The notes under the pieces: generated by a model
What the model was told of the DNA's origin: nothing
Database searches by the model: none
Seen by the model: only the letters and a program-made list of their open reading frames with translations
DNA from: Ancylomarina salipaludis
GTDB lineage: Bacteria > Bacteroidota > Bacteroidia > Bacteroidales > Marinifilaceae
Direction: 5' to 3'
Assembly (NCBI RefSeq): GCF_004122035.1
Contig: NZ_SAXA01000007.1
Location: 1-64,000, forward strand
DNA length: 64,000 nt
Shown here: positions 43,774 through 52,456 of the stretch, one piece after another
Layout of the letters: every line of letters starts with the position of its first letter
Position numbering within the stretch: the first letter of the stretch is position 1
Translations under genes and position numbers: made by a program

Positions 43774-44031
43774 CTAAAATTTTCAATTCATCGCGAATGA
43801 AACCCCCCTGACAAAAGAACGTCTACCAAATAATTTATGAAGCCGCAAAGGTAACCATTAATAACTTAAATCATCATTTTTTTGATTTTAACTTTATCAA
43901 AGGTTCGCAGCACGAGCTAAAATACTCTTTTTTAATTAAATATACAGATTTAAAATATCCGTTTGTTTAGGTAAAAACTGAAAACAAACGTTTGAAGTAG
44001 GTTTGAAAATATTTAATTAATGTAAAAGAAT
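43774..44031. other. Rest of the deaD upstream region
   Basis: Apart from the promoter box and leader hairpin, this A/T-rich stretch shows nothing recognisable. Confidence 0.5.
43846..43853 (-). promoter_or_regulatory. -7 promoter box of deaD
   Basis: On the minus strand the box is TACCTTTG, an exact TAnnTTTG match. Transcription would begin near 43839, giving a leader of about 110 nt, usual for cold-inducible mRNAs. Confidence 0.6.
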
Positions 44032-44421
44032 CTATTTGACTAGCATGAAAACCACTTCAGATTTTATCGTTGAAGGCAAATTAATATGTCTTAACTCAAG
44101 ACTTTTTAACCAGGGTTCAATCTCTTTTTCTTTTAAACTGTACAGAACCTCTCTAAACTCATCAATTTGATCGTCGTTGTAATCGTTCTCTTCAAAATTT
44201 CTATAAACATCCAATTCCTCATCCTCATAATAGATGATTTCTTCAGACATCTTATTAAGCAGATCCGTTTCACACACCTCATGAGCCCCGCAACATTCTT
44301 CCGAAGGTTCACTAGCCTTTTCCTGTTCTTCACTTTTTTTAGGAAAAAACAACTTGCTCAAATAAGTTAAAAGCAAGGTTAATGCGGCTCCAGCCAATAG
44401 GACTAACAATAATACTTTCAT
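44032..44421 (-). CDS. Conserved single-pass membrane protein with Cys/His motif
   Basis: This 129-residue protein has one N-terminal membrane segment (about 4-24), a basic turn (LFFPKKSEE) and then an acidic domain. The motif ECCGAHEVCE (about 42-51) clusters three cysteines and a histidine and could bind a metal or a cluster. The C-terminus (about 84-129) has a conserved look: FREVLYSLKEKEIEPWLKSL. I recall similar Bacteroidota proteins but no assigned function. The gene is monocistronic. Confidence 0.65.
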   Translation of the reverse strand: MKVLLLVLLAGAALTLLLTYLSKLFFPKKSEEQEKASEPSEECCGAHEVCETDLLNKMSEEIIYYEDEELDVYRNFEENDYNDDQIDEFREVLYSLKEKEIEPWLKSLELRHINLPSTIKSEVVFMLVK

Positions 44422-44560
44422 GTTGCAAAACTAGATATTACATATTAATAAATCAAGATATACAGATCAGTTATTTTTATTCATTTTTAATTTTCATGAA
44501 ACTTTTATCAAAAAAAGAAATAACACGATTTCAAACACCACCTCATTAAAGTAAATCAAT

Positions 44561-44590
44561 AAAAAAAGCTCCCTTTTTGGGGAGCCTTTT
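44561..44590 (-). terminator. Terminator after the coiled-coil lipoprotein gene
   Basis: GCTCCC / GGGAGC with a T run on the minus strand. Confidence 0.8.
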
Positions 44591-44608
44591 TAGTCTATGT
44601 TGTAAAAA

Positions 44609-45277
44609 CTATTTCTTTGAAATAGCCTTTTCGTATTCCTTTTTATAAAGATTCATCTGATTGGTTAGTCGTTCAATTTCAGCATCGTTTTGCTTCTTAA
44701 CCTTACGCAACCAATCAATTTTGCCATTAACCACTTCCATCTCCATTTTCACCTTAGCAATCTGATTGTCTTTTTGAGCTAGCTTTTCTTCTAATTTCAG
44801 TTTTTCAGCAGCAACTTTTCTACTCTCCCACTCTTTATCCTTTAAACTAACATCCAACTCTTTAGTCAAACGATACGATTCAGCCTTCAAGCTTTTAATC
44901 TGCTCGTTCAGCTTAGAAATTATCGCCTCATTTTCAGCATTACGCTCTTGCGCAAACTTATAATTGCCAAGTGTTTCATGAAGTTTCTCTTTCAAACTCG
45001 TGGTATCAGATGCCATCGAAAACAATTCTGAACTCAATTGATCAATTTCGACATTTTTTTGAGCATTACTTTCAGCCATGCTATTTTTCATCTCGTTATA
45101 CTCAGCCAAAGTTTGCTCTAATTTTGAATTCAAGTCCGAATTATCTTTATCTAACTTTCGAACCTGTGCATCGCTCTTACGTTTAGCGTAATCCAGTTCT
45201 TCATATTTACGTTTCGAAACCACACAAGATGCAAGTGCCAGTGGTATAATTGATAAAATCAGTATCTTCTTATTCAT
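44609..45277 (-). CDS. Coiled-coil lipoprotein (OmpA-family N-terminal type)
   Basis: This 222-residue protein has a lipoprotein signal peptide with C18 (ALASC) and a nearly continuous coiled coil from about 22 to the end (VSKRKYEELDYAKRKSDAQV and similar). The start closely resembles the N-terminal part of Bacteroidota OmpA-family proteins, but the C-terminal OmpA peptidoglycan-binding domain is absent, and there is no frameshift trace of it downstream. It may act as a periplasmic spacer or stalk. Confidence 0.75.
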   Translation of the reverse strand: MNKKILILSIIPLALASCVVSKRKYEELDYAKRKSDAQVRKLDKDNSDLNSKLEQTLAEYNEMKNSMAESNAQKNVEIDQLSSELFSMASDTTSLKEKLHETLGNYKFAQERNAENEAIISKLNEQIKSLKAESYRLTKELDVSLKDKEWESRKVAAEKLKLEEKLAQKDNQIAKVKMEMEVVNGKIDWLRKVKKQNDAEIERLTNQMNLYKKEYEKAISKK

Positions 45278-45447
45278 AATCGTGTTGTATTTTCAGATCG
45301 TAGGAATCCTAATATTTGAATTGTGCAATTTACAATTTATCTGTGTACAATAACAAGTTAAATAAACTTAATAAAGATAGTCATAGAGATTTCTTTCGAT
45401 AATTTACTCTCCCATAATTTAGAAATTACCTATTTTAGCTTTTCAAA

Positions 45448-45455
45448 TACATTTG
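45448..45455 (+). promoter_or_regulatory. Candidate -7 box of the carboxypeptidase-regulatory-like gene
   Basis: TACATTTG matches TAnnTTTG. Start of transcription near 45462 would leave a 70-nt leader. No clear -33 element was found. Confidence 0.4.
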
Positions 45456-45531
45456 GCAAAACACTTATAATCCCGGATATTCATGCCTGGGTTAAAATTT
45501 CAAAATCGACTCATCTTTAGATTAATAACAT

Positions 45532-46752
45532 ATGATTAAAAAAAATATTTTCGCACTATTTATCCTAACTTATACGTTCGGATATTGTCAGGCACAGGAA
45601 GAAAAACAAACAAAAACCATCCGAATTGTTGGTCAACTTACAAATGCCGCCAACCAGCAAGCTATTCCTTTTGCTAATATTGGTGTTAAGGATACTTATA
45701 TTGGGGCTGCCACAAATTTCGACGGCTATTTTGAACTTAAAGTTCCGGGAGAATACGCCGATAAAACCATTCAAATATCAGCCGTAGGATTCAGCACATA
45801 CAATTCAAATATTGCTGATTGTAGCCAGGTTGATACACTTCGAATTCAACTAAATCCGGTTAATTATAAAATTGCTGAAGTTGAAGTGACGGCCCAATCC
45901 TTGGTTTTAATCAAAATGCTTAAAAATGCCATTGATCGTATTCCGGATAATTACCTGCAAACACCATTCAACTACGATATCTACTACCGTGCCGAAAAAT
46001 CTGAAGATCAAAACTTAGAACGTAAACGCGAAGCTGCCATCCGAATTTATGACAACAAAGGCTACGTTCGCGAAAATGCATACCAAGTGTTTAAAGAGCG
46101 TTCGTACCGCTTTTTGCAAGTGAGAAAAAACTTTGAAAACAACTCGTTGGCAGATGGCTCAACCTATCTGGATGAACTTCTTGAAATGGATATCGTCAGA
46201 AGCCGCGGTAATATTCTCAACAAAAACCACCTGAACTTCTACGAGCTAAGTCTTGATCGTGTAACAGAATATGAAAATGACTCCATTTGGGTGATTGCCT
46301 ACAAAAGCAAAAAGCCACTGTTGAGTAATACAGGCGATTATTATGCAACCAGTTATTCAGGAAAAATTTACATCAAACTTAAAGATTTCTCTGTCATTAA
46401 GAATGAAACTCATGTTGTTGCAAGCAACTACTCACCTCAGGGACGAAGTTTTTATGTGAATCCTGAACGACAAGAATGGAAACCAATTAAAATTGAATAC
46501 GATTTTAGCTCAACCTACAAAGAACATTTTGGTTATTACTATTTAAGTTACGTCGACTACAAGCGTCATCATGAACTTGAGAATAAAACCAGCGGTGAAA
46601 AGAAAGAATTGGACGTTAATGCTGAAATGCTGATAACAAAAATCATAACAACGAATCCTGAGGTGATTGAGAATCGGGCTTATTACGAAAATATGGAGTA
46701 CGATGAAAACTTTTGGAATAATTATAATATCATTTTTGATGGGGCAGAATAA
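45532..46752 (+). CDS. Secreted protein with CarboxypepD_reg-like domain
   Basis: This 406-residue protein has a signal peptide (about 1-21, ending CQAQ). A carboxypeptidase-regulatory-like beta-sandwich follows (about 28-112; IVGQLTNAANQQAIPFANIGV and NFDGYFELKVPG). The C-terminal 290 residues are a DUF5686-like or related beta-rich region seen after this domain in Bacteroidota surface proteins. It is not a TonB-dependent receptor, as there is no plug or barrel of that size. A long palindromic terminator follows. Confidence 0.78.
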   Translation: MIKKNIFALFILTYTFGYCQAQEEKQTKTIRIVGQLTNAANQQAIPFANIGVKDTYIGAATNFDGYFELKVPGEYADKTIQISAVGFSTYNSNIADCSQVDTLRIQLNPVNYKIAEVEVTAQSLVLIKMLKNAIDRIPDNYLQTPFNYDIYYRAEKSEDQNLERKREAAIRIYDNKGYVRENAYQVFKERSYRFLQVRKNFENNSLADGSTYLDELLEMDIVRSRGNILNKNHLNFYELSLDRVTEYENDSIWVIAYKSKKPLLSNTGDYYATSYSGKIYIKLKDFSVIKNETHVVASNYSPQGRSFYVNPERQEWKPIKIEYDFSSTYKEHFGYYYLSYVDYKRHHELENKTSGEKKELDVNAEMLITKIITTNPEVIENRAYYENMEYDENFWNNYNIIFDGAE

Positions 46753-46776
46753 TACCTCAACTTAAAATCTAAGCCT

Positions 46777-46812
46777 ATAATCCTGATCCATTTTAAAATG
46801 GATCAGGATTAT
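46777..46812 (+). terminator. Perfect 36-bp palindrome, probable terminator
   Basis: An 18-bp arm ATAATCCTGATCCATTTT meets its exact complement with no loop. Followed only by a short T run (TTTG), it is an unusual terminator or a cruciform-forming site. Confidence 0.65.
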
Positions 46813-46894
46813 TTGTGTCAGAACTGAACATCTGATAATATTTACCGATATTTATCTAATCAAAAAAAAATCGTTGTGATTTAAAAAAATGTGC

Positions 46895-46917
46895 AACACT
46901 CTCATTCTCGATTCGTC
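46895..46917 (+). promoter_or_regulatory. Candidate ECF-type promoter of the second sigma operon
   Basis: GCAAC with AAC at 46895-46897, then 16 bp, then CGTC at 46914-46917. AAC/CGTC at this spacing is the classic ECF pattern. It sits 21 bp before the sigma factor start, suggesting self-regulation. Confidence 0.5.
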
Positions 46918-46937
46918 ATTAGATTAGAAAATAATTA

Positions 46938-47513
46938 ATGAGCTCCAATTACCAAAATATACATCAGGATTTAATCGATGCTTGTCGCCAAGGCAATGCC
47001 AAGGCTCAATTCGAGATTTACAAATTATACTACAAAGCCATGTATAATTCATGCCTGCGTATATTAAATAACACACAGGAAGCTGAAGATGTTATGCAGG
47101 AAGCATTTTTATCGGCATTTGATAAAATAAATTCCTACAAAGGTGAGGTTAGTTTTGGAGCCTGGCTAAAACGAATCGTCGTTAATAAAGCTCTCGATTA
47201 TCTAAAAAAGAATAAAATTGATTGCCTGCCAATTGATGATAAAATCCATCAATTTAGCGAAGAGGTGACTGAAAAAGAAGAATTTACAACAAACAATATA
47301 GATTTAATCAAGCAGGCCATTGAGCAACTACCATCGGGGTATCGCATTGTTTTAAGTCTCTATTTAATTGAATCTTACGATCATGAAGAAATTGCAAAAA
47401 TATTAAATATTTCAGCATCGACCTCACGTTCGCAGTACAACAGAGCAAAAAAGAAATTGATTCAAATATTAAGTCAGACAACTGACAAGTCCTTAAAAAA
47501 AAGAATCAAATGA
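46938..47513 (+). CDS. ECF-type RNA polymerase sigma factor
   Basis: This 191-residue sigma factor has region 2 (CLRILNNTQEAEDVMQEAFLSAF, about 36-58) and region 4 (IESYDHEEIAKILNISASTSRSQYNRAKKKLIQIL, about 142-175, split here by the helix-turn-helix). It is followed, with a 4-bp ATGA overlap, by a membrane protein of anti-sigma type and then an adhesin-like gene. A self-recognised promoter probably precedes it. Confidence 0.92.
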   Translation: MSSNYQNIHQDLIDACRQGNAKAQFEIYKLYYKAMYNSCLRILNNTQEAEDVMQEAFLSAFDKINSYKGEVSFGAWLKRIVVNKALDYLKKNKIDCLPIDDKIHQFSEEVTEKEEFTTNNIDLIKQAIEQLPSGYRIVLSLYLIESYDHEEIAKILNISASTSRSQYNRAKKKLIQILSQTTDKSLKKRIK

Positions 47514-48058
47514 AAGATATTGAACGAATAATAAAACAAAACAGAGCCAGCTTCGACAATGAAGAACCTCAAAACGATCACTTCGATCAGTTCAGAGAAA
47601 AATTGCAATTGCATCATCAGAGAAAATCAAAATGGAGATGGAATACTCTGATCAAAGTAGCGGCCACTGTTGCTATTTTAATGGTTGCAGGACTGACAAC
47701 TTATCAGCTTCGTGATTTCAAACCGCAGCATTTTAGTCTGGGACAGGTTTCTCCAGAATATAAAGAAGTAGAAAACTATTTTAAAACAAACATCAACAAG
47801 CAACTGGATATCATAGATCAATTAACAAAATCATCAGATATTCAAGAACAAAACAGAATAAAAAAAGACCTTGCTGGTATGGACCAACTCTACAAACAAC
47901 TAGAAGCTGAGCTCCAAATCAACCCTAAAGATGAACGCGTTATTCAGGCAATGATTGAACACTTTCAAGCCAAAAACAATATTCTAAATAGAATTGTAAA
48001 ACAACTCTATCTGGTAAACCAACAAGACATTGCTCTTGCAGATATTATTAACATTTAA
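47510..48058 (+). CDS. Putative anti-sigma factor, single-pass membrane protein
   Basis: This 182-residue protein has a cytoplasmic N-terminal part (1-44), a single membrane segment (about 47-66; VAATVAILMVAGLTTYQL) and a periplasmic helical part (about 70-182). It overlaps the sigma gene by 4 bp (ATGA), the usual layout for sigma/anti-sigma pairs. No zinc-finger (ZAS) motif is visible. The anti-sigma role is an inference from position and topology. Confidence 0.7.
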   Translation: MKDIERIIKQNRASFDNEEPQNDHFDQFREKLQLHHQRKSKWRWNTLIKVAATVAILMVAGLTTYQLRDFKPQHFSLGQVSPEYKEVENYFKTNINKQLDIIDQLTKSSDIQEQNRIKKDLAGMDQLYKQLEAELQINPKDERVIQAMIEHFQAKNNILNRIVKQLYLVNQQDIALADIINI

Positions 48059-48076
48059 AAATAAAAATCTATTAGC

Positions 48077-48148
48077 ATGAAACGAGCCACAATAAGACAT
48101 TTCTCAAACAGAAAAATGATTATTAGGCGACTTCCATCTGACAAATAA
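48077..48148 (+). CDS. Possible 23-residue small protein
   Basis: ATG to TAA gives 23 basic residues, MKRATIRHFSNRKMIIRRLP and three more. It lies between the anti-sigma gene and the adhesin-like gene. Six arginines in so short a frame are striking, but no homologue is known; it may be chance. Confidence 0.2.
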   Translation: MKRATIRHFSNRKMIIRRLPSDK

Positions 48149-48167
48149 ATAATAAAAATACAAACAG

Positions 48168-49229
48168 ATGAAAACAACTCGATTAAAACTTACCGCTCTA
48201 TTACTATTTTTATGTATAGGCCTAAGTAACCAGCTATATGCTTCGGATGATTACACAAAAACATTTGATGGTAAATATGCCGTGAAAGAGGGCTCTCAAC
48301 TTACTATTGAAAACAAATATGGTGATATTGAAATCAAAAACTGGGAAATTGATTCTGTTCTTATAAAGGCGACAATAACTGTCCATGCCGCTAACGAAGC
48401 AAAAGCAGAAAGCTTATTTAAGGGAATTGATATTAATATGGACCAAATAGGCGAAACCATTATGGCGTTTACCGAAATGGAAAAATCCTTTAAAACAGGG
48501 AATAAATTCAGTATCGACTATGAGGTGTTTATGCCGGAATACATTCAAATTTCTTTGAATAATAAATTTGGAGATATCTACATCAATACAGTTACAGCAA
48601 AAACCAATATCAACCTAAGTTATGGCAACTTACTTGCTGAGAAACTTCTATATCCAAACGAAAAGCCATTGAGTAGTATTAATCTTTCGTATGCCAAAGC
48701 AACCATCAATGAATGTAATCGCACAAAACTGACATTGAAATATTCAAAAATGAATATTGGAACCAGCGAAGCGCTTGTTGTTGTCAGTCGATTTTCAAAA
48801 CTACATTTAGATAACAATTTGTCTTTGATTGCTGATTCCAAATACGATGCTATTGATGTTTTAAATACAGAATCATTATTGGTGAGTAAAGGACAGTATT
48901 CTGACATTAAAATTGGAAATCTAAACAAAAGTCTTGATCTAAATTTAAGGTATGGAAACTGTAAAGTTGATAATGTATCAGCTAACTTTGAATCAATTAA
49001 TGTTGATAATCAATACGTTCCTTGTCGTATAATTATTGCCGAAGAGGCATCCTATATGCTTGACGCAGAGACTGAATACTGTGGCATCAGTTACCCAACA
49101 GAATCACAAGTGATTGAAGAGTTCAAAGATAATTCCTCATCCAAAATTAAGGTTCTTGTTGGAGAAAAAACATCTCCGGAAGCCAAAGTTCATATTATTA
49201 GTAAATATGGCAATATCAGTTTAAAATAA
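48168..49229 (+). CDS. Periplasmic adhesin-like beta-helix protein (DUF4097-like)
   Basis: This 353-residue protein has a signal peptide (about 1-25) and repeated short motifs with a KYGDIEIKNW, NKFGDIYINT, SYGNLLAEK, RYGNCKVDNV and KYGNISLK pattern, spaced about 25-60 residues apart. This is the typical beta-helix-like DUF4097/adhesin type. It is the third gene of the sigma, anti-sigma operon and may be the surface output of that system. Confidence 0.7.
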   Translation: MKTTRLKLTALLLFLCIGLSNQLYASDDYTKTFDGKYAVKEGSQLTIENKYGDIEIKNWEIDSVLIKATITVHAANEAKAESLFKGIDINMDQIGETIMAFTEMEKSFKTGNKFSIDYEVFMPEYIQISLNNKFGDIYINTVTAKTNINLSYGNLLAEKLLYPNEKPLSSINLSYAKATINECNRTKLTLKYSKMNIGTSEALVVVSRFSKLHLDNNLSLIADSKYDAIDVLNTESLLVSKGQYSDIKIGNLNKSLDLNLRYGNCKVDNVSANFESINVDNQYVPCRIIIAEEASYMLDAETEYCGISYPTESQVIEEFKDNSSSKIKVLVGEKTSPEAKVHIISKYGNISLK

Positions 49230-49250
49230 AGCTTTCTAAATCTATTTCCT

Positions 49251-49286
49251 CCCTCTTTCTAAACTGAAAGAGGGATTTTTTGTTTT
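49251..49286 (+). terminator. Terminator of the sigma/anti-sigma operon
   Basis: CCCTCTTTC / GAAAGAGGG, perfect 9-bp stem, followed by a T-rich tail. Confidence 0.9.
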
Positions 49287-49414
49287 ATAACTCCCCCGGT
49301 TATATTCATAATTTCAGAAAAAAATCATATTACAATGAAATTTAAACCTGTTTATTGGGTGCATCAATAGCTTTAATCGTATTTTTAACGAATAAACAAT
49401 AATTAAACTCAATT

Positions 49415-51187
49415 ATGACCATTTTTGAAAGAGTGAATGCATTGCGTTCTCTGATGGAAGAAAAAAAAATCCACGCTTACATCATCACAAGCTCCGATCC
49501 ACATATGAGTGAGTATGTTCCGGACTATTGGACATCACGTCAATGGATATCAGGTTTTACAGGTTCTGCCGGAACTGTTGTTATTACTAAAGACAAAGCT
49601 GGTTTATGGACAGACTCCCGATATTTTTTACAAGCTGAAAAACAACTTGAGGGAAGCAGTATTCAACTTTTCAAAATGGGGATCCCTGGCGTTCCAAACC
49701 AATACGAATGGTTACTCTCAGAATTAGAACAGGAAGCTAATATTGGTTTCGATGGAACCTGTTTTTCTATAGCTCAGACTAAAGAACTAAAAAATGCGCT
49801 TGCTGATTTATCCTTTCATATCCATGAAGATGAAGATTTAATAAATGAAATCTGGAGCGACCGACCAAATCTTCCTAAACAAATGATATTTGAATATCCG
49901 GTTGAATTTGCTGGTCAATCTCGTAATGAAAAACTAGCCATTATCCGTGAAGAAATGCGTCGACTTGATGCCAAACACCATTTTGTTGGAAGTCTTGACG
50001 ATATCGCATGGATTTTTAACCTCAGAGGACAAGATGTTAATTTCAATCCTGTTGCTATTGCCTATGCCTTAATTAGTGAAGAAAATAGTTCACTGTATCT
50101 CGATCAATCAAAATTAGATAATGAAACAATTCTTAATCTTAAGAACGATGGCGTAGAAATATTTGATTATAAGCAAATATGCAACGATCTGGAAGAACTT
50201 CCCAGCTCTGAAAATGTGCTTCTTGATAATAATCGCAGTAACTTAAGAATCTACCGATCGATTACGGCTAATATTATAGAACGGGAAAATCCTTCACAAT
50301 TATTAAAAAGTCAGAAAAATTCCATTGAAATTAATGGCATAAAAGAAGCGATGGTTCAAGACGGAATCGCTTTAACTCAATTTTTCTGTTGGCTTGAAGA
50401 GAATCTGGGTAAAATCAAAATAACTGAATTTACCCTAATGGATCAACTCAGAAACTTTAGATCCCAACAAAAACATTTTGTGGGGGAAAGTTTCAGTAGT
50501 ATTGTTGGATACAAGGCGCATGGTGCATCACCTCACTATTCGACCACAGCAGAAACGGATTGTGAAATTAAAGCGGAAGGGATTCTTCTGATTGATTCTG
50601 GCGGTCAGTACATGAATGGAACAACAGATATAACGCGTACAACTGCCCTCGGTGAATTAACACAAGAAGAGAAATTGGATTTTACCTTAGTCCTAAAAGG
50701 TATGATTCAAATGAGTTTAGCTGTGTTTCCTAAAGGGACTCGTGGTTGCAATATCGATATTTTAGCGCGTCAGCCACTTTGGCAATATGGCAAAAATTAC
50801 GGACACGGAACCGGACATGGCGTTGGTTGTTTCTTAAATGTTCACGAAGGACCACAAAGCATCCGCCAGGAATTAAAGGAACAAGCAATACTGCCTGGTA
50901 TGATTAGTTCGAATGAACCCGGGTTTTATAAGGCTGGTGCCTATGGTATTCGTCACGAAAATTTGATTCTTTGCAAAGAAAAACAAAGTACTGAATATGG
51001 TGATTTTTTAGAGTTTGAGACACTTACACTTTTCCCCTTCGATACCAAAGCTCTGGATTTAAATCTACTGAACGAAGTGGAACGAAATTGGCTCAATCAT
51101 TATCATCAAAAAGTATACGACAGTTTGGCTCCTCATCTTGATGAGAAGCATAAGATCTGGCTTAAAGATAAAACTCAAGCCATTTAA
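49415..51187 (+). CDS. Xaa-Pro aminopeptidase (aminopeptidase P, M24B)
   Basis: This 590-residue enzyme removes N-terminal residues before proline. It has two N-terminal creatinase-like domains (about 5-300) and the catalytic pita-bread domain (about 310-530). Metal-ligand segments are LIDSGGQYMNGTTDITRT (two Asp), GHGTGHGVG (His), SNEPGFY (Glu) and RHENL (Glu). The length is that of the large aminopeptidase P form found in Bacteroidota and eukaryotes. No signal peptide, so it is cytoplasmic. Confidence 0.93.
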   Translation: MTIFERVNALRSLMEEKKIHAYIITSSDPHMSEYVPDYWTSRQWISGFTGSAGTVVITKDKAGLWTDSRYFLQAEKQLEGSSIQLFKMGIPGVPNQYEWLLSELEQEANIGFDGTCFSIAQTKELKNALADLSFHIHEDEDLINEIWSDRPNLPKQMIFEYPVEFAGQSRNEKLAIIREEMRRLDAKHHFVGSLDDIAWIFNLRGQDVNFNPVAIAYALISEENSSLYLDQSKLDNETILNLKNDGVEIFDYKQICNDLEELPSSENVLLDNNRSNLRIYRSITANIIERENPSQLLKSQKNSIEINGIKEAMVQDGIALTQFFCWLEENLGKIKITEFTLMDQLRNFRSQQKHFVGESFSSIVGYKAHGASPHYSTTAETDCEIKAEGILLIDSGGQYMNGTTDITRTTALGELTQEEKLDFTLVLKGMIQMSLAVFPKGTRGCNIDILARQPLWQYGKNYGHGTGHGVGCFLNVHEGPQSIRQELKEQAILPGMISSNEPGFYKAGAYGIRHENLILCKEKQSTEYGDFLEFETLTLFPFDTKALDLNLLNEVERNWLNHYHQKVYDSLAPHLDEKHKIWLKDKTQAI

Positions 51188-51226
51188 TCCGAATTGTTTT
51201 AATTCATCAGAGAATTGAGAATAAGA

Positions 51227-51273
51227 TAAAGGGGCAGTCGATAGCAAATATGCTATTTAGGCTGCCCCTTTTT
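51227..51273. terminator. Bidirectional branched terminator
   Basis: AAAGGGGCAG / CTGCCCCTTT encloses a second hairpin ATAGCA-AATA-TGCTAT. It lies between convergent aminopeptidase and msrB genes. Confidence 0.8.
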
Positions 51274-51294
51274 ACCATTCAAATGAAATCTCAA

Positions 51295-51750
51295 TTATTT
51301 ATCTTTCTTTTTTTCTTCTGCCGGGATAAATTTCAAAGAAATTGAATTGACACAATGGCGCGTGTTTTTCTCTGTGAATCCCTCATTCATAAAGACATGC
51401 CCCAGATGACCTCCGCAGTTGGCACACACAATCTCTGTTCGTCTTCCATCGGCATCCGGCAAATGCTTTACGGCTCCCTCTATTTCGTCATCGAAACTTG
51501 GCCAGCCACAATGCGAATCAAATTTATCAGTTGACCGATATAAAGGCAAGTTGCATTGCTTACACACATATACCCCTTTTTCCTTATGATTGACATATTT
51601 CCCTGTATGAGGATATTCTGTTCCCTTATAAAGGATGACGCGTTTCTCTTCCTCAGTCAACTTATTATAATTCCCTTTTGTCATCACCTTCTGTCCATTT
51701 GTTATTATTGATACCATCAATAATAATGATCCCAATATTAGTCGTCTCAT
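51295..51750 (-). CDS. msrB: Peptide-methionine (R)-S-oxide reductase MsrB, exported
   Basis: MsrB reduces the R isomer of methionine sulfoxide in proteins. The 151-residue protein has a signal peptide (about 1-19), the zinc-binding pairs CKQC and CANC, and the catalytic cysteine in [11 protein letters not shown] (about 128-138). An exported form acts outside the cytoplasm and needs an electron source there. It has no fused MsrA domain. Confidence 0.92.
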   Translation of the reverse strand: MRRLILGSLLLMVSIITNGQKVMTKGNYNKLTEEEKRVILYKGTEYPHTGKYVNHKEKGVYVCKQCNLPLYRSTDKFDSHCGWPSFDDEIEGAVKHLPDADGRRTEIVCANCGGHLGHVFMNEGFTEKNTRHCVNSISLKFIPAEEKKKDK

Positions 51751-51833
51751 TTTGTTTATTTTTAATTAATCTAAAATAAAACAAGTCTGTCAGATTTCAA
51801 AATAACTGAAGCCCTTTAAGAACTTCTTAACAT

Positions 51834-52334
51834 CTAACAGTTATTAATCTTTCGACCATAAATACGTTGGCTACAAATTTCACCATCAATATTAGCGATA
51901 TCTGGCAATCTTCCCCACAATTCAAAATCAAATTTCTCAAGAAGTTTTATACTTGCTGTATTGGGTTCCAAAAGAATGGCAAACAGGTTTTTAAAACCCA
52001 GTTCTGGTGCTTTGCTTAAGGCAAAATTCATTAACTGATTGGCATAGCCTTTTCGAAAATGAGCATCATGGATATAGTAACTTACTTCAACTGACATCTC
52101 AAGAGCTCGCCTACCCAAACGCCAGGCTGAAAATGAAAACCAGGCAATCACTTCTCCATTTTCCACACCCACATATACTGGATATTTATCTTCTGAATGT
52201 GACTGAAACCAAATTTTACGTTCATCTATGCTTATGGGATCAAGATCAGCTGTGCAATATCGGGCAGCAACAGCCTGATTATAGATCGTATTGATTGCTT
52301 CAAGATCGGAGCTTTGAGCTAAGCGAATATCCAT
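51834..52334 (-). CDS. GNAT family N-acetyltransferase
   Basis: This 166-residue enzyme has the GNAT core with EVSYYIHDAHFRKGYANQLM (about 83-102), in which the R/K-G-Y/I turn binds acetyl-CoA. The order of strands and the C-terminal LLEKFDFELWGRLPD resemble phosphinothricin-type acetyltransferases. The natural substrate is unknown. It lies between msrB and the men operon, alone. Confidence 0.85.
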   Translation of the reverse strand: MDIRLAQSSDLEAINTIYNQAVAARYCTADLDPISIDERKIWFQSHSEDKYPVYVGVENGEVIAWFSFSAWRLGRRALEMSVEVSYYIHDAHFRKGYANQLMNFALSKAPELGFKNLFAILLEPNTASIKLLEKFDFELWGRLPDIANIDGEICSQRIYGRKINNC

Positions 52335-52408
52335 AACTTAATTTATTTTGAACTAATATCTAAAAATAGTGAATTTGAGCAAACGTGCGAACGACATACG
52401 CCAACAAA

Positions 52409-52433
52409 AAATGCCAACCCAAAGGCTGGCATT
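52409..52433 (-). terminator. Terminator of the men operon
   Basis: AAATGCCA / TGGCATTT with an additional GG/CC step, followed on the minus strand by T residues. Confidence 0.75.
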
Positions 52434-52456
52434 TCCTATAAATATCGTAATATTTC

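Noticed and set aside
51065-51247. 60-codon minus-strand frame at the end of the aminopeptidase gene
   Set aside because: Antisense shadow that covers the bidirectional terminator.
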